A DNA stretch of 64,000 nucleotides from JAAXHV01 sp965207165 (GCA_965207165.1 OZ242265.1:4154001-4218000); one strand, 5' to 3'. Shown: positions 34,176 to 42,678, numbered from the stretch's first letter. The notes: a model not told the origin generated them from the sequence alone. Program-made: numbers and translations.

Positions 34176-35069
34176 ATGAACGCGCTCATGATCATCTTTT
34201 TCATGTCCATCCTGTCGCTGATGACCAGCACCCTCTACCACCTCAACGATCAGCGCGCCCGGGCCTTGCGTGCGGATGGCGTGGCCAGCAGCATCACGCA
34301 GATCGCCCGCTCCCAGCACCGCCACCGCGCCGACAACCCGGGCGCCGCCTACTTCAGTGTGCTTGACGACCCCAACGTCCCCGGCTGGTCATCCGCTGCC
34401 TTCGATGCCGCCAACTACGCGACGGCGCCCCTGCCCGGTACGCCCGATAACGGATTCCTGGTCCGCTACACCGCCACGGACACGGCCGCTGCCGCCCGCG
34501 TAGCGCAACGCTTCGGCCCCATCGCCTGTGTCGGCCACCCCGCAGGCGCCCTGGGACTACCGGCTGTATGCGGATCCGACAACACGGTCGTCAGCGTCTT
34601 TTTCGCCCGTTCCCTCGATCTCACCCTCATCGATGAATTCCTGCCACTGAACGGCGAGCGCGCCATGTGGAACCGAGCCGATGGCGGGTTGGGTCTGAAG
34701 GTGGGCGGGCGCGTTAATGACGCACAGGCGGGTACGCTGATCACGCCGGAAGGCGACATCACCACCAACGGCAGCATTGAAGGGCGCGGCCTGCTGAACA
34801 TCGGCCTGACGTTCGCCGACACCGACAACGACGGCGAGATCGATCCCGGCGAGCGCGTCGCCGGCGAGGGCATTCTCATCACCAGCGACGGCGTATTTCA
34901 TCTCTACGACGGCACCACCTCGGTCATTGAAATGAACGCCGGCGGCATCCGCATCAACGACAACCTCGGCAACAAACCCTATATCGATACCGGGGCCTCC
35001 ATCATCGAGGATTTCGCCACCGTCGGCGGCGGCACCGCCACCTTCGATGACATCATCATCAACCCCTGA
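34176..35069 (+). CDS. PilV-like minor pilin/adhesin with an EF-hand loop
   Basis: The 297-residue protein begins with a leaderless hydrophobic helix (MIIFFMSILSLMTSTLYHLN) then a polar helix (RARALRADGVASSITQIARS), as pilins do. The C-terminal half is repetitive and beta-like (DITTNGSIEGRGLLNIGLTF, GGGTATFDDI), as in tip-located PilV adhesins. Residues 215-226 (DTDNDGEIDPGE) fit the 12-residue calcium loop D-x-D-x-DG-x-I-x-x-x-E exactly. GGAG precedes the ATG at 8-9 bases and a 93-base gap separates it from the gene before. It would be a tip or host-contact protein, possibly stabilised by calcium; this is inferred. Confidence 0.55.
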   Translation: MNALMIIFFMSILSLMTSTLYHLNDQRARALRADGVASSITQIARSQHRHRADNPGAAYFSVLDDPNVPGWSSAAFDAANYATAPLPGTPDNGFLVRYTATDTAAAARVAQRFGPIACVGHPAGALGLPAVCGSDNTVVSVFFARSLDLTLIDEFLPLNGERAMWNRADGGLGLKVGGRVNDAQAGTLITPEGDITTNGSIEGRGLLNIGLTFADTDNDGEIDPGERVAGEGILITSDGVFHLYDGTTSVIEMNAGGIRINDNLGNKPYIDTGASIIEDFATVGGGTATFDDIIINP

Positions 35070-35075
35070 GCGCCG

Positions 35076-36080
35076 GTGACCGACACCGATCCCGGCCCCC
35101 TGAACAGTATCGCCAGGCCCCTCCTTGAACTCATGGCCGAGGCCGGCACGACCGAACTGGTCAGGAACGGACCGGACACCATGTTCCTGGAGGTCAACGG
35201 ATGCTGGCAACGCATCGCCAGGGACGTGAGCGCCGTCTTCGGCCCGAAATACGTCCGTGCGTTCTGCTCCGCGGTCAACGCCTACAACAGCGGCAGCCTG
35301 TCGTTCAACACCCCGTTCCTGTCCGGCTACCTGCCGGATCCGGGCCGGGAACGCATCCAGATTGTAACCCCGCCGGCCGTCGAGGCCACCGCGTTTTCCA
35401 TCCGAAGGCCCAGTGCGCTGCCGTTCACCCTGGAAGATTATCTCAAGACCGGTGTGTTCGGCGCAATCACAGAAACCTCTGACAGCCGGGCAGGCCGTAG
35501 CGCTGTGGCCGAACCTGGCGGCTGCTCGCCGTCCGGCGCCATGCAGATCATCCGGGATGCCGTTCTCGGCCGGCTCAATATTGTCATTTCCGGTGGAACC
35601 GGCGCCGGCAAGACCACCTTCCTCAATTCATTGGCCGGCCTCGTCCCCGACCACGAACGGCTTATCACCATTGAGGATACCCGGGAGATACGGCTGGCCC
35701 AGCCCAACGTACTGCACCTGACTACCCAGCGCGAATCCGACAGCTACGGCTTCACCGAACTGCTACAGGCCAGCCTGCGCCTGCGCCCGGACCGCATCTT
35801 CGCCGCCGAGCTGCGCGGCGCGGAGGCCTTCACCTACCTGAGGGCCGTCAATACCGGCCACCCCGGGTCCATCACCACCTTGCATGCGTCGTCCTGTCTC
35901 GCTGCCCGCCATCAACTGATACTGATGCTCTCCCAGGCCCGCACCGGCCTGCCGCTCGACACGCTGGACATGATGATCGGCAACTCGGTGGATGTCATCA
36001 TCCAGATCAGCCGGTTTGGTGCCGCCCGTCGCATTACCGGCCTGCTGTACCGGGGTCGGTACATCAACACCAAGGGCTGA
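35076..36080 (+). CDS. virB11: VirB11 traffic ATPase
   Basis: GTG start 6 bases after the PilV-like gene. The 334-residue protein is a standard VirB11: N-terminal domain with GTTELVRNGPDTMFLEVNG, IVTPPAVEATAFSIRRPSA, then the ATPase core with Walker A GGTGAGKT (about residue 173), ITIEDTREI, the family-specific LRLRPDRIFAAELRGAEAF and the His-box TGHPGSITTLHASS. VirB11 switches VirB4 between pilus assembly and substrate transfer. Its presence beside a separate PilQ ATPase shows that both a full T4SS and a type IVb pilus motor are encoded. Confidence 0.92.
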   Translation: MTDTDPGPLNSIARPLLELMAEAGTTELVRNGPDTMFLEVNGCWQRIARDVSAVFGPKYVRAFCSAVNAYNSGSLSFNTPFLSGYLPDPGRERIQIVTPPAVEATAFSIRRPSALPFTLEDYLKTGVFGAITETSDSRAGRSAVAEPGGCSPSGAMQIIRDAVLGRLNIVISGGTGAGKTTFLNSLAGLVPDHERLITIEDTREIRLAQPNVLHLTTQRESDSYGFTELLQASLRLRPDRIFAAELRGAEAFTYLRAVNTGHPGSITTLHASSCLAARHQLILMLSQARTGLPLDTLDMMIGNSVDVIIQISRFGAARRITGLLYRGRYINTKG

Positions 36081-36297
36081 TCGGGAGCCCTCCAGTGCAC
36101 TTCGGCAGGATAAGATATGCTGGCGGCTGTTCGCCTTTAGCTCCATGTGTTCCTGCTGCTCGTCAGATGGAAATGATTGAAACCGCGCTTCCCGGGACTC
36201 GGCCGCAGGACCACGGTGACTTGTGCTGCCTGTCATTTTCTATCTCCCACCGCTCGCCGCCGCCTAATAACGAACGCACTCCGGCGCCCACACGGCC

Positions 36298-38214
36298 ATG
36301 CGCTTCCGATATTTAAGCACATATCATCTCATAGTCGCCTCCGGACTGTACCTGATAATCGCCGCCTGGATAGCCTCTGCCGTTGCCTGTATCTGGTTCG
36401 GCTATACCGGTTTTGTCAAGCCGCATTACATCTTTCTGTATTTCAGCGCCTATTTCGACAAATACGAACACGCCCGTGTCCCGCTCATCCTAAGCGGTCT
36501 CAGCGGCTTTATCCCCCTGCTCGGCCTGCTGTTCAGATCGGTGAATCAGAAAGCTCTCCACGGTGATGCCCGCTGGGCAGACCACAGAGAAATCGGAAAA
36601 ATGGGTCTGTTTAGGGCTAAGGGAATCATTCTCTCACAGCATGAAAACAGACTGCTGCGAGACGACGGCGTAGAACATGTTCTGGTCGTGGCGCCGACCC
36701 GTAGTGGCAAAGGTGTCGGCATTGTCATACCCAACCTGCTGTCCTGGCCCGGATCGGCCGTGGTTCTTGACATCAAGTTTGAGAACTACGAGATCACGTC
36801 ACAGCAACGCAGAGGCAAACTGAAGAACGACATATACCTGTTCGCCCCCGGCCAGTCCAACAGCCACCGCTGGAACCCGCTGGACCTCATCGACCTGCAT
36901 GATCCCTTTTTCCATGGCACCATCGACATGATTGCTCAAACCCTTTGCCCGGACCCGCAAAATGAAGATCCCATGTGGACATCAGAGGGTCGCAACATCT
37001 TCAAAGGCGCTATCATGGCCCTGCTCGCCATCGGTGACAAGCCCAGTCTCTGCAAAGTCAACAGCTGGATACGCCAGCACACCAGCCAGAAAAAGCTCGA
37101 CAACTTCCTGAACAAGCTCGAAGCAGATAACTACCCGTTACCCAGCGTCGGTAAAGACCTGTTAACTGCGTACAAGGATATGCCCGATAAACAACGTGGT
37201 GGCGTCCAATCCGCCATTACGTCACGTCTGTCCGTTTTCGACGATCCCGTTATCGATCAGGTAACATCTCGATCAGACTTCGACCTGCGCGATCTCCGAT
37301 CAAAACGCATGACCGTCTACCTTGGCGCCAACCTGCAGGCCATCACTAATCTTGGGCCATTATTCTCACTACTGTTCCAGCTTATCACCATCGTCCTGAC
37401 CCGCAAACTCCCCGACAAGAAACGGGAACCTCATAAAGTACTCTTGTTGATGGACGAATTTACCAGCCTGGGCGAAATGAATATCATCAAGAAAGGCATT
37501 GCATTCTATGCCGGCTACCACCTGAGACTCGTGGTCATCATCCAGGGCCGAGCACAGCTCGAATCGCTTTATCAGCAATCCGGGCTCAGTGAATTTATTT
37601 CCAACTTCAAATACCAGATCATCTATGCCCCCAACGATCCGAAGGAAGCAAAGGAGCTCAGCGAATCCCTTGGCACGAATACCGTTAAAGTCTACAGTAA
37701 GACAATTCCTTCCATCTTGGGCAAATCGGAACAATCAAGAAACCAATCACTGCACTCCCGGGCGCTCCTTTTGCCTGACGAAATCCTGCGCCTGGACAGA
37801 GCCAAAGCCATCATTCGAGTCGAGGCGCAACGTCCCATTCTCGCCAGCAAGGTTGTTTACTACAACGATCCGCGCTTTAAGAATTTGTTCTACAATCTGT
37901 ACGATAAGGAAGCCACAAAACACCTGAAACCACGCGAGGCACCATTACTGAAACTTGGTACTGATACACCGGCCAAGTCCATGACAGAGCAAATCACCGA
38001 AGAGATGAGGCAGGAGGAACTCGACACGTACCGCGAAACGTTCGATGAAAAAGACACTGATCAACTCAATGAATTAATCCTGGCCATGAATATGGATCAG
38101 GAGATAAAGACATCACACAAAACCCGGTACAAAGAATCCGAGTCCACCTTATCGGATGGCATAGACAATGATATGATCAATGCAGCTATGGATCCGAACT
38201 TGGAATACGAGTAA
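36298..38214 (+). CDS. virD4: VirD4/TraG-type coupling protein
   Basis: Two membrane spans open the 638-residue protein (YLIIAAWIASAVACIWFGY and ILSGLSGFIPLLGLLF), then ALHGDARWADHREIGKMGL, Walker A APTRSGKGVG (about residue 132), LVLD-like AVVLDIKFENYE and Walker B KVLLLMDEFTSLG (about 382). These are classic for coupling proteins that select substrates for the T4SS. A 217-base gap separates it from virB11, and its base composition is clearly lower in GC than the operon before it, so it may have a separate origin. No relaxase gene accompanies it in the window. Confidence 0.93.
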   Translation: MRFRYLSTYHLIVASGLYLIIAAWIASAVACIWFGYTGFVKPHYIFLYFSAYFDKYEHARVPLILSGLSGFIPLLGLLFRSVNQKALHGDARWADHREIGKMGLFRAKGIILSQHENRLLRDDGVEHVLVVAPTRSGKGVGIVIPNLLSWPGSAVVLDIKFENYEITSQQRRGKLKNDIYLFAPGQSNSHRWNPLDLIDLHDPFFHGTIDMIAQTLCPDPQNEDPMWTSEGRNIFKGAIMALLAIGDKPSLCKVNSWIRQHTSQKKLDNFLNKLEADNYPLPSVGKDLLTAYKDMPDKQRGGVQSAITSRLSVFDDPVIDQVTSRSDFDLRDLRSKRMTVYLGANLQAITNLGPLFSLLFQLITIVLTRKLPDKKREPHKVLLLMDEFTSLGEMNIIKKGIAFYAGYHLRLVVIIQGRAQLESLYQQSGLSEFISNFKYQIIYAPNDPKEAKELSESLGTNTVKVYSKTIPSILGKSEQSRNQSLHSRALLLPDEILRLDRAKAIIRVEAQRPILASKVVYYNDPRFKNLFYNLYDKEATKHLKPREAPLLKLGTDTPAKSMTEQITEEMRQEELDTYRETFDEKDTDQLNELILAMNMDQEIKTSHKTRYKESESTLSDGIDNDMINAAMDPNLEYE

Positions 38215-38490
38215 CCCGCTGAACTTCCCGATTAAGTGTCTGACATCGAATAAATTCTGAATTAACATCACAATTACAACGATGACTAATGTGATGGCAC
38301 CTCATCGGTAGAACCACATTGTAAACGCAATGGGGGGTTATATTTGACAATCCAGTAGAGTAAAGAGAGACATGGCAGGTGAATATTTGATATCTGAATA
38401 TAAACCAGCCAAAGAAGCCCGCACCCCAAATCACGGGCAAAGCTCAGTAGATTGGTTCTTCAGACCAGAAACCGGTTGCTACAATACTTG
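38215..38490. other. Stretch after virD4 without a firm gene
   Basis: AT-richer DNA with one short plus-strand frame (38372-38548, 58 codons) that starts after an AGAGAG string but shows no family signal and overlaps a clearer minus-strand gene relic. Confidence 0.3.
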
Positions 38491-38617
38491 TCATGACACC
38501 CACACAGCCAACAGGATTATTCCCAGCACGGCGAAGAGCACAACGTAATCCCATCCGGTCCAGGACTGGTTCTGCTTGTTAAGGGCTTTGAGTATTCTAT
38601 TCTCGTTCGTGCGCCAT
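38491..38617 (-). pseudogene. Small membrane protein relic with one-base frameshift
   Basis: The 3' part reads NRILKALNKQNQSWTGWDYV followed by a membrane span (VLFAVLGIILLAVWVS) and a stop. A start (MAHERE) lies at 38615-38617 but is one base out of phase with this frame. With one base removed it would give an intact protein of about 42 residues with a C-terminal anchor, similar in layout to the genes at 38849 and 39183. Confidence 0.4.
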
Positions 38618-38848
38618 CAATCACAGAGCCATCGGCAAAGCAAAAAAGATGATTACTGCAACACACAACAACGCTATCCAGATCAGGGCATTGCCTGAAT
38701 AGGATATCCAGTTCTTCTGCTTTTGGAAAATGAATTTCAGTTGACGCACCGGTATATCTCATTATTGGCGGCAGAGGGCAGACTGTATATTCCCAAACTT
38801 GACATGGTAGAGTGACTTTTCCGGCCTGCCCCTTGTCTTAAATCGCTG

Positions 38849-39079
38849 CTAGATGACATAGAACACGGCAACAACAATTGCCGCCGTTAGAACGACAGCA
38901 ATGATCGACATCCCGATAAGGGATTTTTCCAGCGCATCAATCCTCTCGCCCACCCTGGCTTCATGCACAGACAGCTTCTCAGCCATCTTTTCATCCAGGG
39001 TATCAGGCAGCCTCTCAACCGCATTCTGAATATCCTGCTGTTGTTTATAGAAATCTTCAGGCGATGTTTCCTTGTTCAT
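38849..39079 (-). CDS. Small C-terminally anchored protein, 76 aa
   Basis: The first 50 residues are charged and helical with coiled-coil character (FYKQQQDIQNAVERLPDTLD, HEARVGERIDALEKSL); the last 24 form a membrane span (MSIIAVVLTAAIVVAVFYVI). It is probably a tail-anchored inner-membrane protein whose helical part faces the cytoplasm. It belongs to a set of three small membrane genes on the minus strand after virD4. In conjugative elements such genes sometimes act in entry exclusion or phage exclusion, but nothing in the sequence shows that here. Confidence 0.6.
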   Translation of the reverse strand: MNKETSPEDFYKQQQDIQNAVERLPDTLDEKMAEKLSVHEARVGERIDALEKSLIGMSIIAVVLTAAIVVAVFYVI

Positions 39080-39182
39080 CTTCAGTTTTCATAAAGGCGC
39101 CGAGAGCGGACTTTCCAGAGGAGCACCCCAATAAAGGTTGCGAGGTGGAGGTTCACAATCATTCCGCCCCCGGCATTGTAGT

Positions 39183-39314
39183 TCATTCATCATCAGGTTT
39201 ACGGTAGTTAACCGACATGATGCGCAAGAAATTGGCAAGTTCCTTCATGACTTTAGTGTTCTTGGAAATTATCCAGCACAGCAGCAGAATGATAACGACC
39301 AGTATCGCCACCAT
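39183..39314 (-). CDS. Small membrane protein, 43 aa
   Basis: The frame from ATG at 39312-39314 reads MVAILVVIILLLCWIISKNT then a basic-acidic tail ending RKPDDE. The open frame extends upstream by some 20 codons (NPFNTLLG) without a usual start codon, so the start is uncertain. One strong membrane span with a cytoplasmic tail; family unknown. Confidence 0.4.
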   Translation of the reverse strand: MVAILVVIILLLCWIISKNTKVMKELANFLRIMSVNYRKPDDE

Positions 39315-39659
39315 CCCCAGCAGAGTGTTAAACGGATTAGCCAGTACAATTACCGTTTTGGTTTGCCGCGCTAATGTTCTTTAACCTTGACGGGTTTGCT
39401 TGGGGTTATTCTATCTGCCATAACAGCCTCCTGCCCAAATGGGCATTGCGGGGCTTTAAGCTGACGTTGACGGGCAGGAAGGCAGTTCGTATAGTTGCCT
39501 TGTCTGCGCGACAACCCCGGCTCAAGCTGGTTTCAATCAGGGGCAGGCTCTCACAAAACCTGCCCCGGTTCGTTTCAAGGGGGAGTTTATCGTATACTCT
39601 CACATTTCAGCAAGCGCGACGGTCCCCAAGGGCAGGGGTACGGTATCAGGTTTACCGAT
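39315..39659. other. No recognisable gene
   Basis: Open frames on both strands are short and without family signal. This stretch separates the small membrane genes from an insertion-sequence relic. Confidence 0.35.
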
Positions 39660-40030
39660 AAGCATGTGTGCCTGCGCCGCCCGTCTATCAGTTGTCGGTA
39701 TGTCATCGGATCGGTATAGACAATCTTAGGCATCGTATCCCGGAAGATATGCGGGTTGTCGCGGTGGTTAAAACGCCATTCGAGTTCTTCCACATACCGA
39801 TCCATCTGCTTACGGCACATCTTATGGAATGCACCGGCGATAGACCGCCTGAACACCCAACCCCTCAATGGAGTTGGTATGTATGTCGCCGATAGCCCAC
39901 TGTTCCATTGAGTGGTTAAACGTCTCATAGACGGTGTTGTGGCCTTCGATGCCGAAGTGTGATGTAAGCTCACCTGTGTAAATTGCTTCGGCCTCATCAT
40001 GGACAGCGCGATTGTGATTAACGCTCAACG
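39660..40030 (-). mobile_element. IS1595 (ISXO2-like) transposase relic, frameshifted
   Basis: Two minus-strand frames together give the C-terminal half of an IS1595-type DDE transposase: frame one GELTSHFGIEGHNTVYETFN, then NHSMEQWAIGDIHTNSIEGL; after a shift near 39850 frame two gives GWVFRRSIAGAFHKMCRKQM, then EELEWRFNHRDN and MTYRQLI. The segment 'NHS ... D-x-HTN-x-IEG ... G-x-x-H ... K-x-x-x-RY-x-x-E-x-x-x-R-x-N-R' is the family signature. No terminal inverted repeats were recognised. It is inactive. Confidence 0.6.
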
Positions 40031-40701
40031 TCGTATTCGTCTTCTTTGTTTCTGCCATGACGGTATCGTTCAATTGACTCAAGTGACGTTACTGTGGCCT
40101 GGAAGGATTTGATTTTAACAAAATCATCCTCGCGCCGCTGTTCTCTGTACAGCTTATGCAGATTTTTGTCTTTAGCCAACAGTTGCAGTCTTGTCAGATT
40201 AGCGTCACTGAGTTCGGATTTGAAATGTCTGGCTATGAACCCCAGATCGCAAAAATCACGTGACTTGATTCTGACAGCTGTGGTATTCAGTTTATGTTCA
40301 CAGATTTTATCAATGGTATAGACCCAAAAACCCGATATCTTATTTATATATTCAACACGTAATGCCCTGTTGTTTTTAACTTCGACTTTAAATTTTCCGT
40401 TCCTGACCCTCCCTGTTGCGTAATTGATAAAGGCCCGGCTTGTCGTCTCCGTGTGTTTCTTGCTGACAACCTCATAGATTATCCTTGTGTCTTGCATGAT
40501 GCTGTCCAGTTCATTGACCAAATCGATCCGGGTGTTCGAATCATAATCAATGTCCTCTGAATACCGGTCCAGGCCGTAAGCCAGCATCAGCGCGGTGCCG
40601 CCTTTCAGGACCACGGGCTTGTCTGACAGTCCGTTAACAATAGTTTGAATTAACCTATTGTGTATCCGGTCCGGGATATGGCTCACGCGGCCATTTGCCA
40701 T
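40018..40701 (-). CDS. AbiEii-type nucleotidyltransferase, second toxin
   Basis: The 227-residue protein has the family site KPVVLKGGTALMLAYGL followed by RYSEDIDYDSN (GG and D-x-D), and a helical C-terminal half (ICEHKLNTTAVRIKSRDFCD with L-x-D). The gene overlaps the preceding one by 19 bases, forming a two-gene operon. Its 3' end abuts the transposase relic, so its last residues may be altered. It differs strongly from the 4910 and 14022 proteins and therefore is not a local duplicate. Confidence 0.75.
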   Translation of the reverse strand: MANGRVSHIPDRIHNRLIQTIVNGLSDKPVVLKGGTALMLAYGLDRYSEDIDYDSNTRIDLVNELDSIMQDTRIIYEVVSKKHTETTSRAFINYATGRVRNGKFKVEVKNNRALRVEYINKISGFWVYTIDKICEHKLNTTAVRIKSRDFCDLGFIARHFKSELSDANLTRLQLLAKDKNLHKLYREQRREDDFVKIKSFQATVTSLESIERYRHGRNKEDEYDVER

Positions 40702-41204
40702 ATCATGTTCTGGTAATTGCGCCAGTCTGCCGGGTCCACCTTGAGCGAGGTCGTTGACAGATCATCGATGATAACCTGAAAGTCATCGAAGATGGCCTGT
40801 ATCGCCTCATCGGTATCAATCCAGCCGTACAAGTCCACGGTCCGGCCGCGGGTGTTGCGGGTTAACACAAAATCCTTGTACAACAGATCGACGGCCGCGC
40901 GCCGGTGGTTGGCCACGATAAACGGTGGCTGCAGGTCAATCCAGTGATTGCGTGACAGACAGAGCTGGGGCAGGGAATCATACGCCGGATAAGTGATAAG
41001 CCCTTTATCCTGCAGCCAGGGCAATGTATTGACGTCACAGCCCTCACCGGCATAGCGCAGGTTTTCGGGCCACAGGGTGTAGGAATGCCAGTCGCCGCTG
41101 TTCCCCGACGGATCAATCATGTTGAGCGCAGCGTAAAAGGAGATGTAGACCTTGCCTGGACTGCATTGATTCTGTTGCTGCTCAGGGACGCGTTGGTTAC
41201 TCAT
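40683..41204 (-). CDS. Partner gene of the AbiEii-like protein, probable antitoxin
   Basis: I chose the ATG at 41204 (MSNQRVPEQQ), preceded by GAGAAAG; an in-frame ATG lies 12 bases upstream. The 173-residue protein contains YAALNMIDPSGNSGDWHSYT, then EGCDVNTLPWLQDKGLITYP, and DLQPPFIVANHRRAAVDLLY in the second half. I do not recognise a named domain and see no obvious DNA-binding fold. The role as antitoxin is inferred from the operon with an AbiEii-type toxin and the 19-base overlap. Confidence 0.55.
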   Translation of the reverse strand: MSNQRVPEQQQNQCSPGKVYISFYAALNMIDPSGNSGDWHSYTLWPENLRYAGEGCDVNTLPWLQDKGLITYPAYDSLPQLCLSRNHWIDLQPPFIVANHRRAAVDLLYKDFVLTRNTRGRTVDLYGWIDTDEAIQAIFDDFQVIIDDLSTTSLKVDPADWRNYQNMIWQMAA

Positions 41205-41216
41205 TGTCTTTCTCAT

Positions 41217-41826
41217 TTGCGTATGTCAACGGGTATCCGGCGCCACTGGTGGATTAATCATGGAATAGTCTTAAGATAGTGTGACAGGTTCATTAAATCA
41301 ATCGCTGTATGCGTTATTGTGACAGGTTTGCGTCTTGTTGGGGTGGTGTTTGTCATTAACGAGGCGTTCATGGCGGGTATCGGGCCGTATTGCGAGGGGT
41401 GGACCTGCGTGCCCTGATTGTTGATTTGCCAGGTTGTACAAGGTGAACCAGGCCAAATCCGCCAGCCGGACCGTGCTCCTGCGGTATTGGGTGAGCCGCC
41501 TCGCCGGGTGGACAACGATGGAAAAGCACCAGCTAATCGAACGACCGGATACGCTTTGTGATAGGTTATCCGACAGACCACCGGATTATCGTTACAGGGA
41601 ACAACGCGTTCACAGCCAATTACTGTCATTTAGGGAGTCTCGCAAGAGGGGTACACCCCCTTGACCCCCCCGTTTGCAACGGAGCCTGATGATTAATTGA
41701 CATAATTCGATGGCTGAGCGCACCATATCACACGCGCCGCTGGACTAGACGGTTAGCCTGCGCGTGGATAACGGGACCCGGGCCAACTGCAAAGCCAAGG
41801 TACAGACCGCGGACCGCGCATCCGCC
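41217..41826. other. Decayed stretch without an intact gene
   Basis: No family recognised. Around 41640-41690 a C- and G-rich string with GGTACACCCCC and a run of C appears, which could be an element end. A short stop-broken frame (41711-41838) precedes the terminator at 41827. Confidence 0.3.
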
Positions 41827-41851
41827 CCGCTGACGTGAGCGGCCTTTTTTT
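41827..41851 (+). terminator. Rho-independent terminator
   Basis: A stem CCGCT/AGCGG with a six-base loop is followed by CC and seven T. It would stop plus-strand transcription entering from the decayed stretch and so insulate the gene pair that starts at 41997. Confidence 0.55.
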
Positions 41852-41996
41852 AACGTTAACAGATTTTAAAATGATCGGTCTGGCTCGGCGGCTTGCTGTT
41901 CTGTATGATGGCAGCAGTACCCACCAATGAACTGGCCGTCAACCTCTTCCAGACAGGGTGTGTGGTCTTTTCGCTTTGAAACGGGGAGGAACCCTA

Positions 41997-42227
41997 TTGA
42001 GCAATACCGACATCCATTTGTCCGGGCCGCGTCTCGACCGTCAGCGCGACGCCTTCACCTGGACGGCCACTGTGGACCCCGGCACTAGCGAACCCAAGGA
42101 CGTCGCCATCATCATCCGCTTCAAGGCTGGTACGTTGGCCGGCGAGGAAGTCGGCGAGTACCAGGAAGAAGCCGAGGAGGTGTTGAATCACGTGGCCAAT
42201 GAGATTATCAAGGGCAAGACTGGATGA
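41997..42227 (+). CDS. Small accessory protein, TTG start, 76 aa
   Basis: An excellent ribosome binding site, GGGGAGGA (41983-41990), stands 6 bases before TTG at 41997, which decides the start. The protein (LSNTDIHLSGPRLDR at its N-terminus) has a beta-strand start (DAFTWTATVDPG, KDVAIIIRFKAGT) and a helical end (YQEEAEEVLNHVANEII). The stop overlaps the ATG of the next gene. I know no family; it is clearly coding because of the site, the overlap and the amino acid composition. Confidence 0.6.
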   Translation: MSNTDIHLSGPRLDRQRDAFTWTATVDPGTSEPKDVAIIIRFKAGTLAGEEVGEYQEEAEEVLNHVANEIIKGKTG

Positions 42228-42433
42228 GACGGTTCGTTGACGACGTACAGCGCGCCCTGAATGAGGAAAGGTTGCCCGAGCGCTTCACGGCTGCCGAGGT
42301 GAGGCAGGCCTGCCCGGGCTGGGGACATGGCACGTACACGACCTACCTGAACCGACACTGCCTGGGCAATGCTGATGGCAATACCGTCTACTTCATGCGA
42401 CAAGGGCGGGCCACCTTCAGCCTTCTCGGATGA
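42224..42433 (+). CDS. DUF7669-like small protein
   Basis: The 69-residue protein reads MRRFVDDVQRALNEERLPER, then VRQACPGWGHGTYTTYLNRH and GNADGNTVYFMRQGRATFSL. The pattern A-CPGW-x-x-x-T-x-x-T-x-L-x-x-H ... GN-x-x-GNT-x-x-F matches small DUF7669-type winged-helix-like domains in accessory DNA. It shares ATGA with the gene before it, so both are translated together. Function is unknown; DNA binding is likely by fold but not proven. Confidence 0.6.
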   Translation: MRRFVDDVQRALNEERLPERFTAAEVRQACPGWGHGTYTTYLNRHCLGNADGNTVYFMRQGRATFSLLG

Positions 42434-42678
42434 GATGGGGCGGATGAACATGTTCAACAGGCTGTTCGGCCTGGTAGAACTGTCCACCGTCAAACCCAGG
42501 CCAATTTTTAGTTGATGGCGCACGCGGGCGTTGCGGTGACGGCCGCGCTGATCGTATTGGGAGAGAGCTGCGGTCGACGGCCTGCATGGCTGCAGCCTTG
42601 TTATGAGCGCTTAGCAATCTCCAAAAGCATTGTGCTTGATGTAATCCTAATGTTTGTCAAGCCATCCGGTTAAGGGTT

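Noticed and set aside
38372..38548. Short plus-strand frame starting MAGEYLISEYKPAKE
   Set aside because: No known family, weak ribosome binding site, and its second half overlaps a better-supported membrane-protein relic on the other strand.
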